Of a DNA stretch of 60,069 nucleotides, positions 19,210 through 28,047 are shown piece by piece. This DNA comes from Nitrosopumilales archaeon. Its GTDB lineage: Archaea; Thermoproteota; Nitrososphaeria; Nitrososphaerales; Nitrosopumilaceae. The position numbers and the translations under genes are program-made. Within the stretch, counting starts at the first letter, position 1; each line of letters opens with the position of its first letter. Below the pieces are notes generated by a model that was given only the letters and a program-made list of their open reading frames with translations, ran no database searches and had not been told where the DNA came from. The stretch lies in contig JADNRU010000003.1 of NCBI GenBank assembly GCA_016276965.1, forward strand, positions 231 to 60,299, read 5' to 3'.

Positions 19210-19740
19210 TTAGAAATCAATTCCTTTTTTGGCTTTTATTCCTGATTTGAAGGGATGTTTTATTTCTCTCATTTCTGTTACAAGGTCAGCTTCTTCAATT
19301 ATCTCAGACTTTACATGATTTCCTGTGAGAACAAGATTAAGCTCAGATGGTTTAGTTTTGATTAAATCTAAAACATCATTTAGTTCTATCAAGCCAAGAT
19401 TTACTGCATAATTTACTTCATCAAGGATTATTATGTCATATTTTTTTGATTGAATTTTTTCTTTACTTACTTTGATTCCTTCTTTGGCGATTTTCTCATG
19501 TTCCTCCCGTGGGCTTTTGTCATCAATTATTCCAACAAATCCTTTTCCCATTCTAACCAGCTCCACTTCAGGCTCTAACCGCTTCAATGAATTTAACTCT
19601 CCATAATGCCAAGAACCTTTGATGAATTGAATTATGCAAATTTTTTGATTATGGCCCACTGCTCGTAAAGCCATTCCTAAGGCAGCTGTAGTTTTACCCT
19701 TGCCACCACCAGTATATACTATAACCAAACCTTTTTCCAT
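19210..19740 (-). CDS. cobO: Cob(I)yrinic acid a,c-diamide adenosyltransferase
   Basis: LVIVYTGGGKGKTTAALGMALRAVGH...IIQFIKGSWHYGE...IILDEVNYAVNLGL. Confidence 0.93.
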   Translation of the reverse strand: MEKGLVIVYTGGGKGKTTAALGMALRAVGHNQKICIIQFIKGSWHYGELNSLKRLEPEVELVRMGKGFVGIIDDKSPREEHEKIAKEGIKVSKEKIQSKKYDIIILDEVNYAVNLGLIELNDVLDLIKTKPSELNLVLTGNHVKSEIIEEADLVTEMREIKHPFKSGIKAKKGIDF

Positions 19741-19831
19741 TTGATTGGATTCTGTGCTAACTAACTAAAAACATTGGTGGAAAGGAATCGTTCTCACAAA
19801 TTTCCCTTCATTTAAATTAAAATCTGATCAA

Positions 19832-21193
19832 TTGATGGAATTGAAAATACCAAGAATAGTTTTGGCTGGAACATCAAGCGGTGTTGGAAAAACATCGATT
19901 GCCTCAGCAATAATTTATGGAATGAAAAAACGAGGATATTCAGTACAACCCTTCAAAGTTGGGCCAGATTATATTGACCCGAGCTATCTGTCATCAATTT
20001 CTGGTAACGACACTAGAAATTTGGATGTGTGGTTAATGGGAAAAACTGAACTGTACAAAAGTTTTGTAAATAATTCAAACTCTAACATATCAGTTATAGA
20101 AGGAGTCATGGGATACTATGACGGATTTTCAGGGGATTCTAATTATTCTAGCACACACCATGTAGCTTCCATACTAAAGACTCCAGTAGTTTTAGTATTA
20201 GATGCAAGTAAAACTGCGCGTTCCATTGCAGCAATTGCTCTAGGATACACAAAATTTCATAAAAATTCTCGAATATGTGGCTTCATTCTAAATAAAATAG
20301 GGAGTAAAAAGCATGTAGAACTTTGTAGACAAGCCCTTGTTCCCCTTAAAATCCCTCTATTAGGTTCAATTCCCCAAAATTCAGACCTACGAATGGATTC
20401 AAGGCATCTAGGATTGATTCCAGTAACAGAACAAAAACAACTTAAGGAAAAAATAAAAAAAATTGCGAGGGAAATTTCGGATTTTCTTGACATTGAAAAA
20501 ATAATTAAAATCAGTAAAAATACTTCTCCTGTACTTGAAATCAAACAAGACGTACCAAAAAAAACCAAAACTACAATTGCCGTTGCACTTGATAATTCCT
20601 TTAATTTCTACTATCAAGATAATCTTGAAGCACTAAGAAGAGAAGGTGCAAAAATAAAATTTTTCAGCCCAATTTCAGATTCTAAAATACCAAACTGTGA
20701 TGGACTGTATATTGGAGGAGGATTTCCTGAAGTTCTTGCTAGTTCATTAGAAAAAAACCAAAAGATGCGAAAACTCATCAAAAAATATGCTGAAATGTGT
20801 ATGCCAGTGTATGCCGAATGTGGTGGTCTAATGTACCTCACAAGATCAATTTCTAATGGAAAAAAGCATCGAATGGTTGGATTAATTGATGCTGATACTA
20901 ACATGACAAAAAAAATGACTCTCAACTATACCAAAGGAACTGTATGTGATATGTGTGTCATTTCTAATCCTTCTAACAACATTAGAGGCCACGAATTTCA
21001 CTTTTCTGAGGTAAATTCTGTGTCAAATGACTCCAAATTTGCTTACAATCTGGAAATTGGTAAAGGAATTAAGAATAAAAAAGATGGATTAATCCTGTAT
21101 GAAACTCTTGCTTCGTATGGTCATCTTTATTTTGACAGCTCGAATTATGCTAAAAGATTTGTTGAAAATTGTTCGAAATTTTCAAGAAGATGA
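19832..21193 (+). CDS. cbiA: Cobyrinic acid a,c-diamide synthase
   Basis: IVLAGTSSGVGKTSIASAIIYGMKKRGYSVQPFKVGPDYIDPSYLS...GLYIGGGFPEV...YAECGGLMYL. Confidence 0.95.
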   Translation: MMELKIPRIVLAGTSSGVGKTSIASAIIYGMKKRGYSVQPFKVGPDYIDPSYLSSISGNDTRNLDVWLMGKTELYKSFVNNSNSNISVIEGVMGYYDGFSGDSNYSSTHHVASILKTPVVLVLDASKTARSIAAIALGYTKFHKNSRICGFILNKIGSKKHVELCRQALVPLKIPLLGSIPQNSDLRMDSRHLGLIPVTEQKQLKEKIKKIAREISDFLDIEKIIKISKNTSPVLEIKQDVPKKTKTTIAVALDNSFNFYYQDNLEALRREGAKIKFFSPISDSKIPNCDGLYIGGGFPEVLASSLEKNQKMRKLIKKYAEMCMPVYAECGGLMYLTRSISNGKKHRMVGLIDADTNMTKKMTLNYTKGTVCDMCVISNPSNNIRGHEFHFSEVNSVSNDSKFAYNLEIGKGIKNKKDGLILYETLASYGHLYFDSSNYAKRFVENCSKFSRR

Positions 21194-21820
21194 ATTTTCT
21201 CTTAACAGCTTGAAAAGTGCATTAACAATTGCCGAAGCACAAGCACTTCCTCCCTTTCTACCACTATTTGTGATAAATGGTACATCTAAGTTCAGCAATT
21301 CCTCCTTAGATTCTGGGGCAGAAACAAATCCTACTGGAATTCCAACTAGAAGAGCTGGATTTGCTATTCCTTCTTTAATCAGTTGAATTACCTCCAAAAG
21401 TGCAGTAGGTGCATTCCCAATTACCACAACTCCACCATTCATTTGCGAAGCAGCCATTCTCATCGAGGTTTGAGCCCTAGTTTTGTTGTATTTTTTTGCT
21501 TCATTTGCAATATCTGGTTTTGAAATATTACATATCACTTCATTTCCAAATTCTTTAAGATTTTGTTTGTTTAAACCGCCGATAACTCCATTAACATCAA
21601 CAATTATGTTGCATCCATTTTTTAGAGCAGTTATTCCATTAGAAATTGCATCTTTGTGAAAAATTATTTTATTTTTTTTTGCAAAATCAAAATCAGCAGT
21701 AGCATGAATTATCCGTCGAACTATCGGCCACTCAAGTTGATTATAATCATGAGAACCGATTTCATTTTCAATAATTTGCATGCTCTCCTCTTCAATTGAT
21801 TGACCTTTTTCAGTTTGCAT
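21182..21820 (-). CDS. cbiC: Precorrin-8X / cobalt-precorrin-8 methylmutase
   Basis: VRRIIHATADFDFA...ADE/VDVNGVIGG...MRMAASQMNGGVVVIGNAPTALLEVIQLI...GVPVGF-like IPVGFV. Confidence 0.93.
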   Translation of the reverse strand: MQTEKGQSIEEESMQIIENEIGSHDYNQLEWPIVRRIIHATADFDFAKKNKIIFHKDAISNGITALKNGCNIIVDVNGVIGGLNKQNLKEFGNEVICNISKPDIANEAKKYNKTRAQTSMRMAASQMNGGVVVIGNAPTALLEVIQLIKEGIANPALLVGIPVGFVSAPESKEELLNLDVPFITNSGRKGGSACASAIVNALFKLLRENSSS

Positions 21821-22562
21821 TTTCTACTTCTCTTGCTCTTTCAATAATTAAATCAATTATCTTGTTATCTGTGCCAATATGTTCTGTGATTAGCACTTTC
21901 TTTAAACTAGATTTTTCAACTGCTGGATTAAGGTCTTCAAAAATATCTCGTTTTACATGTGCACCTTTGTGCAAAAAGTAAAAAACAACTACCAAAACTT
22001 TTGGATTATTGTTCTGACATTTATCAATTCCTTGTTGAATGTTAGGCTCTTCAATTTCTAAAAAACAATGGTCAACATTTCGGTATGTATTTTGTAATCC
22101 ATTTACAACATATTTTATGGATAGTTGGGCATTGGGATCTTTACTTCCATGACCAATAATCAGGACATCCACCTCATTTTTTGGAATTGTCATGTTATTT
22201 TTTGCAAGAGCTGAGCTAACTCGATCATCTACCAAATCTATCATTGTTTTGTGCATAGACATTGGTTTTGAAATGACAAATTTTACATCAGTATCTTTCT
22301 GGAACTTTATAGCACCGTTTACTGCAGCTTTTACTTTTTTTCCTGGATAAAGAAAATAAGGTACTATTGTAAGAGAGTCAATCTCATTTGAAAGACATTT
22401 TTTTATTCCTTCTTCTATATATGGTGGAATTACCTCTAAGAAACAATAATTTGAGAAAACATAATTTCTTTTTTCTTGAATTTTTTTACAAATTAAATCA
22501 AGCTCTTCTTTGGCTTCCTTTTCCCTACTTCCTCTGTCAATAAGTAATAATCCCCGTCTCAA
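21810..22562 (-). CDS. cbiX: Sirohydrochlorin cobaltochelatase (long CbiX, two CbiX domains)
   Basis: GLLLIDRGSREKEAKEEL...VEVIPPYIEEGI-like; second half VDVLIIGHGSKDPNAQ. Confidence 0.9.
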   Translation of the reverse strand: MRRGLLLIDRGSREKEAKEELDLICKKIQEKRNYVFSNYCFLEVIPPYIEEGIKKCLSNEIDSLTIVPYFLYPGKKVKAAVNGAIKFQKDTDVKFVISKPMSMHKTMIDLVDDRVSSALAKNNMTIPKNEVDVLIIGHGSKDPNAQLSIKYVVNGLQNTYRNVDHCFLEIEEPNIQQGIDKCQNNNPKVLVVVFYFLHKGAHVKRDIFEDLNPAVEKSSLKKVLITEHIGTDNKIIDLIIERAREVENAN

Positions 22563-23614
22563 TTTGGGATCCTCGCTATTGCTATTGTCAAATCTGGAGG
22601 GAATTTTTGTTTTTCAACTACTAAACTACCTGCAGAGCTTTTGATTGCCGCAGCTTCAGAAACACTTGGAGTTCCCTCAAAGGCTTGTACGGTTTTTGAT
22701 GGGTTTGGTATCTCAATTGTAGCTAATTCTTCTTTTTCAAAATATTCAATTGGAATTTCTAATTCCTTTCCTAAATTAATTAATCCATCAACGTCTTGTG
22801 TTTTTTTTATCGAAACGAATTTTGCAATTGAATTTACATCTAGTGCGAATTTTTCCAAACTTTGATTCAATCCTTCCTTGATTTTTTCTTTTGAAGTATC
22901 CCAATGTAAACCAACACCTACAACTAGAGAAGGTGGTCTGTAAACTACAGCATTTTTTAAAATATCTTTATCTTCAATTTTTTTATCAGAAATTATCAAA
23001 AATCCTTTTGACTTTGAATTTTTTAATTCATCTAATGTAGGAAAGACTGTCACATTAGAAGGAAGTTTTTTTCTCCATTCTGTATTTCCTACTTCTTGGT
23101 AAACTCCAATTTTTTCTTCATTTACCATAAATGCACTAATCTTTGTAACATTTGAATCATCAACTATTTTCCAACCAAATTCTCTTCCTAAAAGATCCAC
23201 TGCAATGGTCTTGTTAACATCTGCTGCTGTTGTAATTACAGGTGTAGCACCTAATTTTTCTGCAATTTCTTCTGCAAGAGCGTTTGCGCCACCAAGATGG
23301 CCAGATAAAGTACTAATTACAAAATTTGTTTTATCATCAATTACAATTACAGCTGGATCCGACTTTTTGTCTTTCATATGTGGAGCTATTAGCCTAATTA
23401 CTGCACCTAGAGAAAATAAACAAATTAGTGCATCATTTGTTTTGAAAAGCTCTGCAATTTTATTCCCACTTGGTTCAGAATACCATTGTATCTCAGAGTT
23501 ATTATCTGAAAATTTTGAAGGAGCATAGATTTTCCATGAAGGAAATTGTTTTTTCAAATTTATTCCAATTTGTATTCCATTTTTTGTAATAGCTAATACT
23601 GATACTTTTTCCAT
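22559..23614 (-). CDS. cbiG: Cobalamin biosynthesis protein CbiG
   Basis: LICLFSLGAVIRLIAPHMKDKKSDPAVIVIDD...VISTLSGHLGGANALAEEIAEKLGATPVITTAADV. Confidence 0.95.
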   Translation of the reverse strand: MEKVSVLAITKNGIQIGINLKKQFPSWKIYAPSKFSDNNSEIQWYSEPSGNKIAELFKTNDALICLFSLGAVIRLIAPHMKDKKSDPAVIVIDDKTNFVISTLSGHLGGANALAEEIAEKLGATPVITTAADVNKTIAVDLLGREFGWKIVDDSNVTKISAFMVNEEKIGVYQEVGNTEWRKKLPSNVTVFPTLDELKNSKSKGFLIISDKKIEDKDILKNAVVYRPPSLVVGVGLHWDTSKEKIKEGLNQSLEKFALDVNSIAKFVSIKKTQDVDGLINLGKELEIPIEYFEKEELATIEIPNPSKTVQAFEGTPSVSEAAAIKSSAGSLVVEKQKFPPDLTIAIARIPN

Positions 23615-23646
23615 GGAAGAAATTCTAATCAGTTTAATAAAATCCC

Positions 23647-24735
23647 TTACTTGGGATGTTTACCTAGTATTTTTCCATCAAAGTCAAACAATATGACGTC
23701 AATTGGAACCTTTTCTTCTGAGTGGGTTCGCATTTGTTTATAGACATCAGAGCAAACCTCATCAAAGAATCCTTCGATTTTATTTTCTTGGATAATCTCT
23801 TGAACGTGTCTTGCAGAATTTGCTTTTTTTACCTGTTCACAAACTTCTTGATTAGCATTACACCTACTTGCTATTCCAGCAAGAAAATTTGTATCAACCT
23901 TTGAACCCTTCACATGAGTTTGTTTAACTCCTGCTGCAATTTTTGCAAGTTTACCAATAAATCCTGCAACATATGCTTTTTTAATTTCTTTTTTTGCACA
24001 CTGTTGAATGGTGTAACCTGCAAAATCCCCCATCTGTACAAAAGAATGTTCTGGCAGATCAACTATTTTTTTTGCAAACTCTTCACTTCTACCTCCTGTT
24101 GTGAGCACTACTGTATCATTTCCCATTGCTAAACTCACATCAAGATTTTGTCTAACTGATGCAGCAAAGGATGCTGTAGAGTATGGTATTACTATTCCAC
24201 TAGTACCTAGTATTGAAATTCCTCCTAAAATTCCAAGACGTGGATTATCTGTTTTTGTAGCTAATTCTTTTCCTTTTGGAACCGATATTATTATTTTAAT
24301 TCCATTTTTTTGCAGAATATTTTTAGCTACAGCAGTTACATTTTCAAGAATCATTTTTTTGGGAGTAGGATTTATCGCAGGTTGGTTAATTTCTAAACCA
24401 AGACCAGGCTTTGTTACTATTCCAACACCTTCTCCTCCCCCAATTTCTATTTGATTAACGTTTTTTGTTAATGATAAATCAACAACAATCTCTGCTTCAT
24501 GAGTCACGTCTGGATCATCTCCTCCGTCTTTGATAACTGAGCATTTTGCTTTAGTGTCACTGAATTCACAACTATGAATCTTAATTGGTATTGTATTTCC
24601 TTTTGGAAGAGTTACTTCTACAGAATCAATTTTTTTTTGATTAATTATTGCTAAAATACAGGCTATTGATGATGCAGTGGATGCAGTACCTGTTGTAAAA
24701 CCAGTTCTAAGTTTTTTGGATTGTTGTTCTGTCAC
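23647..24735 (-). CDS. cbiD: Cobalt-precorrin-5B C(1)-methyltransferase
   Basis: LRTGFTTGTASTASSIACILA...DGGDDPDVTHEAEI...GGEGVGIVTKPGLGLEINQPAINPTPKKMI. Confidence 0.96.
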   Translation of the reverse strand: MTEQQSKKLRTGFTTGTASTASSIACILAIINQKKIDSVEVTLPKGNTIPIKIHSCEFSDTKAKCSVIKDGGDDPDVTHEAEIVVDLSLTKNVNQIEIGGGEGVGIVTKPGLGLEINQPAINPTPKKMILENVTAVAKNILQKNGIKIIISVPKGKELATKTDNPRLGILGGISILGTSGIVIPYSTASFAASVRQNLDVSLAMGNDTVVLTTGGRSEEFAKKIVDLPEHSFVQMGDFAGYTIQQCAKKEIKKAYVAGFIGKLAKIAAGVKQTHVKGSKVDTNFLAGIASRCNANQEVCEQVKKANSARHVQEIIQENKIEGFFDEVCSDVYKQMRTHSEEKVPIDVILFDFDGKILGKHPK

Positions 24736-24851
24736 ATTGAAATTGTTCGTTTTTGTGTATTAACTCTTATCTCAAGATTTCTAGTACCAAGGCAAAATTT
24801 TCAATATGAGATATATGATATCGTTAAACTAACTACTATGCAGTCTCGATC

Positions 24852-25727
24852 ATGCCTAAACATACCAATTTACGAATAGCCATTACTGGTGCTAACGGAT
24901 TTGTGGCAAAAAATGTGAGAAATTACCTACACAATAAGGGAATTGAATTAATTGGCATTGCTAGAACAAATTTTCAGAATTATAAATCTGAAATAAAGTT
25001 AATTTCATCTGAATTCAAAGAACAAAATCTTTTATCAAAACTCAAAACATGTAACGCATTAATACATTTGATAGGTTCTGGCAGACAAAGCTCATATGCT
25101 GATTATGAAAGTGTTAATGTAGAAATTACCACAAAAATTGTTGAACTATGTAAAAAAGCAAAAATAAAAAAAATTGTATACATAAGTGGTCTTGGAGTTT
25201 CTAAAGATTCAACACTAGGCTATTTTATTTCCAAATTTAAAGCAGAACAACAAATTATCAAATCTGGTTTAGATTACACAATATTTAGATCATCATACAT
25301 TATAGGAAATGGAGATCCATTAACTAAGAACCTTAATCGACAAATAAAGAAAGGTTTGATAATAATTCCAGGATCTGGGAAATATAATATACAACCAATT
25401 TTTGTTAACGATGTTGCTAATGTGATTTGGAAAGCTGTAATATCAAAAAAATTCTCAAATAAAATTTTGGATTTAGTAGGACCAGAAAAAGTTTCTTTTA
25501 ACGAATTTGTTAAGGTTTTCAACAACAAATCCAAAACCAAAATTCAAAATATTGACCTTGAGAAGGTTTACTACAAAGCCTTGCACAATTCTGACAGTGA
25601 GTATGGACCAGACGATCTAAGTATTTTGGTAGGTGACTTTGCCGGTAATTATAAAAAATTAAAGAATCTTGCTGGCTTTGAATTTAGAAAATATAGAGAA
25701 GTTTTACATTCCAGCAGCGTGTCTTAA
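24852..25727 (+). CDS. NAD-dependent epimerase/atypical SDR (NDUFA9-like)
   Basis: [24 protein letters not shown]...[46 protein letters not shown]. Confidence 0.88.
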   Translation: MPKHTNLRIAITGANGFVAKNVRNYLHNKGIELIGIARTNFQNYKSEIKLISSEFKEQNLLSKLKTCNALIHLIGSGRQSSYADYESVNVEITTKIVELCKKAKIKKIVYISGLGVSKDSTLGYFISKFKAEQQIIKSGLDYTIFRSSYIIGNGDPLTKNLNRQIKKGLIIIPGSGKYNIQPIFVNDVANVIWKAVISKKFSNKILDLVGPEKVSFNEFVKVFNNKSKTKIQNIDLEKVYYKALHNSDSEYGPDDLSILVGDFAGNYKKLKNLAGFEFRKYREVLHSSSVS

Positions 25728-26879
25728 TAGATCCGCTTTATCAGTTCGTTCCCATCTAAATTCAGGCTCGTTTCTGCCAAAATGACCATAGACAGCAGTT
25801 TTTTTGTATATTGGTTTTTTCAAATCTAAATGTGATATTATTGCAGCCGGTCTCATGTCAAAATGTTTTCTTACCAAATTTTCAATATCTTCTTCTGGAA
25901 TTTTGCTTGTACTAAAAGTATTAACCATTAAGGATACTGGTTCGGCAACACCAATGGCGTATGCCACTTGAACTTCACATTTTTCAGCAATTCCTGAGGC
26001 AACTATATTTTTTGCAATATACCTGCACATGTAACATGCTGATCTATCTACTTTGGAAGGATCTTTTCCTGAAAAAGCTCCTCCACCATGTCTACCTTGA
26101 CCACCATATGTGTCCACAATAATTTTTCTTCCTGTTAATCCTGCGTCGGCATGAGGTCCACCAATTTCAAATTTTCCAGTAGGATTTACATGAATTTTAA
26201 TATCATCACTCCAAAGATTACCACACACTGGTTTGATGACTTTATCTATCACTGCATTTGTTATTTCATGATTTGAAATCTCTGGTGCATGTTGAGTTGA
26301 AATTACAATAGTTTCAATTTTTTTTGGTTTTCCATCTTCGTATTCTATAGAAACTTGAGATTTTCCATCTGGTCTTAACCAAGACAATTCTCCTGATTTT
26401 CTTACCTCTGAAAGTTTTTTGGTTAATTTATGTGCAATTATAATTGGCATGGGCATAAATTCTTCTGTTTCATTAGTAGCAAAACCAAACATTAATCCTT
26501 GATCACCTGCACCTTGTTCTTTGTCATCATTTGCAGTAATTCCTTGACTAATATCTGGACTCTGAGCATGCAATTTTAAAATAATTTCACAAGAACTTGC
26601 GTCAAACTCTAGCTCTGGTTTATCATATCCAATTTCTCTAATTGTTTTCCTGACCAATTCCTCCTGTGCACGTTCATCAAATTTAGCTTTGGAGGTAACT
26701 TCTCCTGCAACTGCAACAAATCCTGAGGTTACTAATGTTTCAACGGCAACCCGTGATTCGGGATCTTGTCTTATGTATTCGTCTAAAATAGCATCAGAAA
26801 TTTGGTCACAAACCTTGTCTGGATGGCCTTCTGTTACGGATTCAGACGTAAAAAGAAAGCTTCTTACCATTTGAACCAC
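25704..26879 (-). CDS. metK: S-adenosylmethionine synthetase, bacterial-type MetK
   Basis: [33 protein letters not shown]...[12 protein letters not shown]...[24 protein letters not shown]...[18 protein letters not shown]. Confidence 0.97.
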   Translation of the reverse strand: MVQMVRSFLFTSESVTEGHPDKVCDQISDAILDEYIRQDPESRVAVETLVTSGFVAVAGEVTSKAKFDERAQEELVRKTIREIGYDKPELEFDASSCEIILKLHAQSPDISQGITANDDKEQGAGDQGLMFGFATNETEEFMPMPIIIAHKLTKKLSEVRKSGELSWLRPDGKSQVSIEYEDGKPKKIETIVISTQHAPEISNHEITNAVIDKVIKPVCGNLWSDDIKIHVNPTGKFEIGGPHADAGLTGRKIIVDTYGGQGRHGGGAFSGKDPSKVDRSACYMCRYIAKNIVASGIAEKCEVQVAYAIGVAEPVSLMVNTFSTSKIPEEDIENLVRKHFDMRPAAIISHLDLKKPIYKKTAVYGHFGRNEPEFRWERTDKADLLRHAAGM

Positions 26880-26889
26880 TTAATGTGAA

Positions 26890-27150
26890 CTATAGTTCAT
26901 TTTCTAACTTGATAAAAAGAACGTTATTTCCCCTTACAATGACTCTGCCATAATTTGCTATAACCTTATCATCTTTGAGTTCTTCGGCATCAGTCATTAT
27001 CAAATTCATATACGAATCAACATTATCCATTTTTCCTTTGTATTCTACCTCATTTTTCAATCTGACTAAAACATTTTTCTTGACATTTTTTTGGAGTGTT
27101 GTTAGTGGTCTCTTAGCGCCTGATTGTGACAACGAGTATTCAATTTGCAT
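26890..27150 (-). CDS. Sm-like (LSm/archaeal Sm) RNA-binding protein
   Basis: PLTTLQKNVKKNVLVRLKNEVEYKGKMDNVDSYMNLIMTDAEE...VIVRGNNVLFI. Confidence 0.92.
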   Translation of the reverse strand: MQIEYSLSQSGAKRPLTTLQKNVKKNVLVRLKNEVEYKGKMDNVDSYMNLIMTDAEELKDDKVIANYGRVIVRGNNVLFIKLENEL

Positions 27151-27237
27151 ACGATTTTATCCATCATAAAAGCCTTGCCTCTTTGAACTTCATAATGAAA
27201 TTCCTTTAATTTTCGTTTTTCTTTACATTATTAGTAA

Positions 27238-27894
27238 ATGATTAACACTGGTATCAAAAAATTAGATCAATTATTAGATGGTGGTATCAAAAATGGAATA
27301 ATAACAGATATTTTTGGAGCAAATGGAACTGGAAAAACCCAACTTGCAATGCAAATTTCTATTAATTCTCTAAAACAAGGCGGTAAAATTCTATTTCTGG
27401 ATACAACTGGAGAATTTAGACCTGAAAGAATGCTTGAAATAATTAAATCTCAAAATCTAAACTCATCCCTTCTGGATAATGTATTCGTTGGAAGAATTAC
27501 CAATACTGCAGAGCAAATCCAATTTTTATCAAAATTAATCCAGATGAATAATTTTTCATTAGTTGTTATTGATAATGTTAGTGATTTATTTTCGTTTGAA
27601 TATTCAAAAAAAGAACAAACTTTAGAAAAAAATTCTTCTTTTATGAAGTATATGCATGATTTATCATTAATTGCTATTCAAAAAAAAATTCCAATAGTTG
27701 TAACTAATATAGTTAGAAACATTGGAGATTTAGAACTAGAAAATTTAGATAAATCAATTAGCATGTTTACTCATCTAAAAATTAAACTAATAAAAAATGG
27801 CAATGGGTATGTAGGAGAAATATTTCCTTCCTATCTTGGAAAAAGGAAATTCTCCTACCTGATTACACCAGAAGGATTGACGGAATCATCTTAA
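27238..27894 (+). CDS. RecA/RadA-superfamily recombinase paralog (RadB-like)
   Basis: IKKLDQLLDGGIKNGIITDIFGANGTGKTQLAMQ (Walker A), LVVIDNVSDLF (Walker B). Confidence 0.85.
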   Translation: MINTGIKKLDQLLDGGIKNGIITDIFGANGTGKTQLAMQISINSLKQGGKILFLDTTGEFRPERMLEIIKSQNLNSSLLDNVFVGRITNTAEQIQFLSKLIQMNNFSLVVIDNVSDLFSFEYSKKEQTLEKNSSFMKYMHDLSLIAIQKKIPIVVTNIVRNIGDLELENLDKSISMFTHLKIKLIKNGNGYVGEIFPSYLGKRKFSYLITPEGLTESS

Positions 27895-27927
27895 TCTATT
27901 TAACCATGAAAAAAAAGAATCTTAATT

Positions 27928-28047
27928 ATGGCAGGAATATTTGATTCCATTCCTTTAATCACAATTATTTTATTTGCATTAGGCTTAGTTGGCGTTATGG
28001 TTTATGAGCGTGCTAAAACAAGACAGGACGAAAAAACCAATACTTGA
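27928..28047 (+). CDS. Single-TM microprotein (39 aa) overlapping the helicase start
   Basis: MAGIFDSIPLITIILFALGLVGVMVYERAKTRQDEKTNT*. Confidence 0.65.
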   Translation: MAGIFDSIPLITIILFALGLVGVMVYERAKTRQDEKTNT

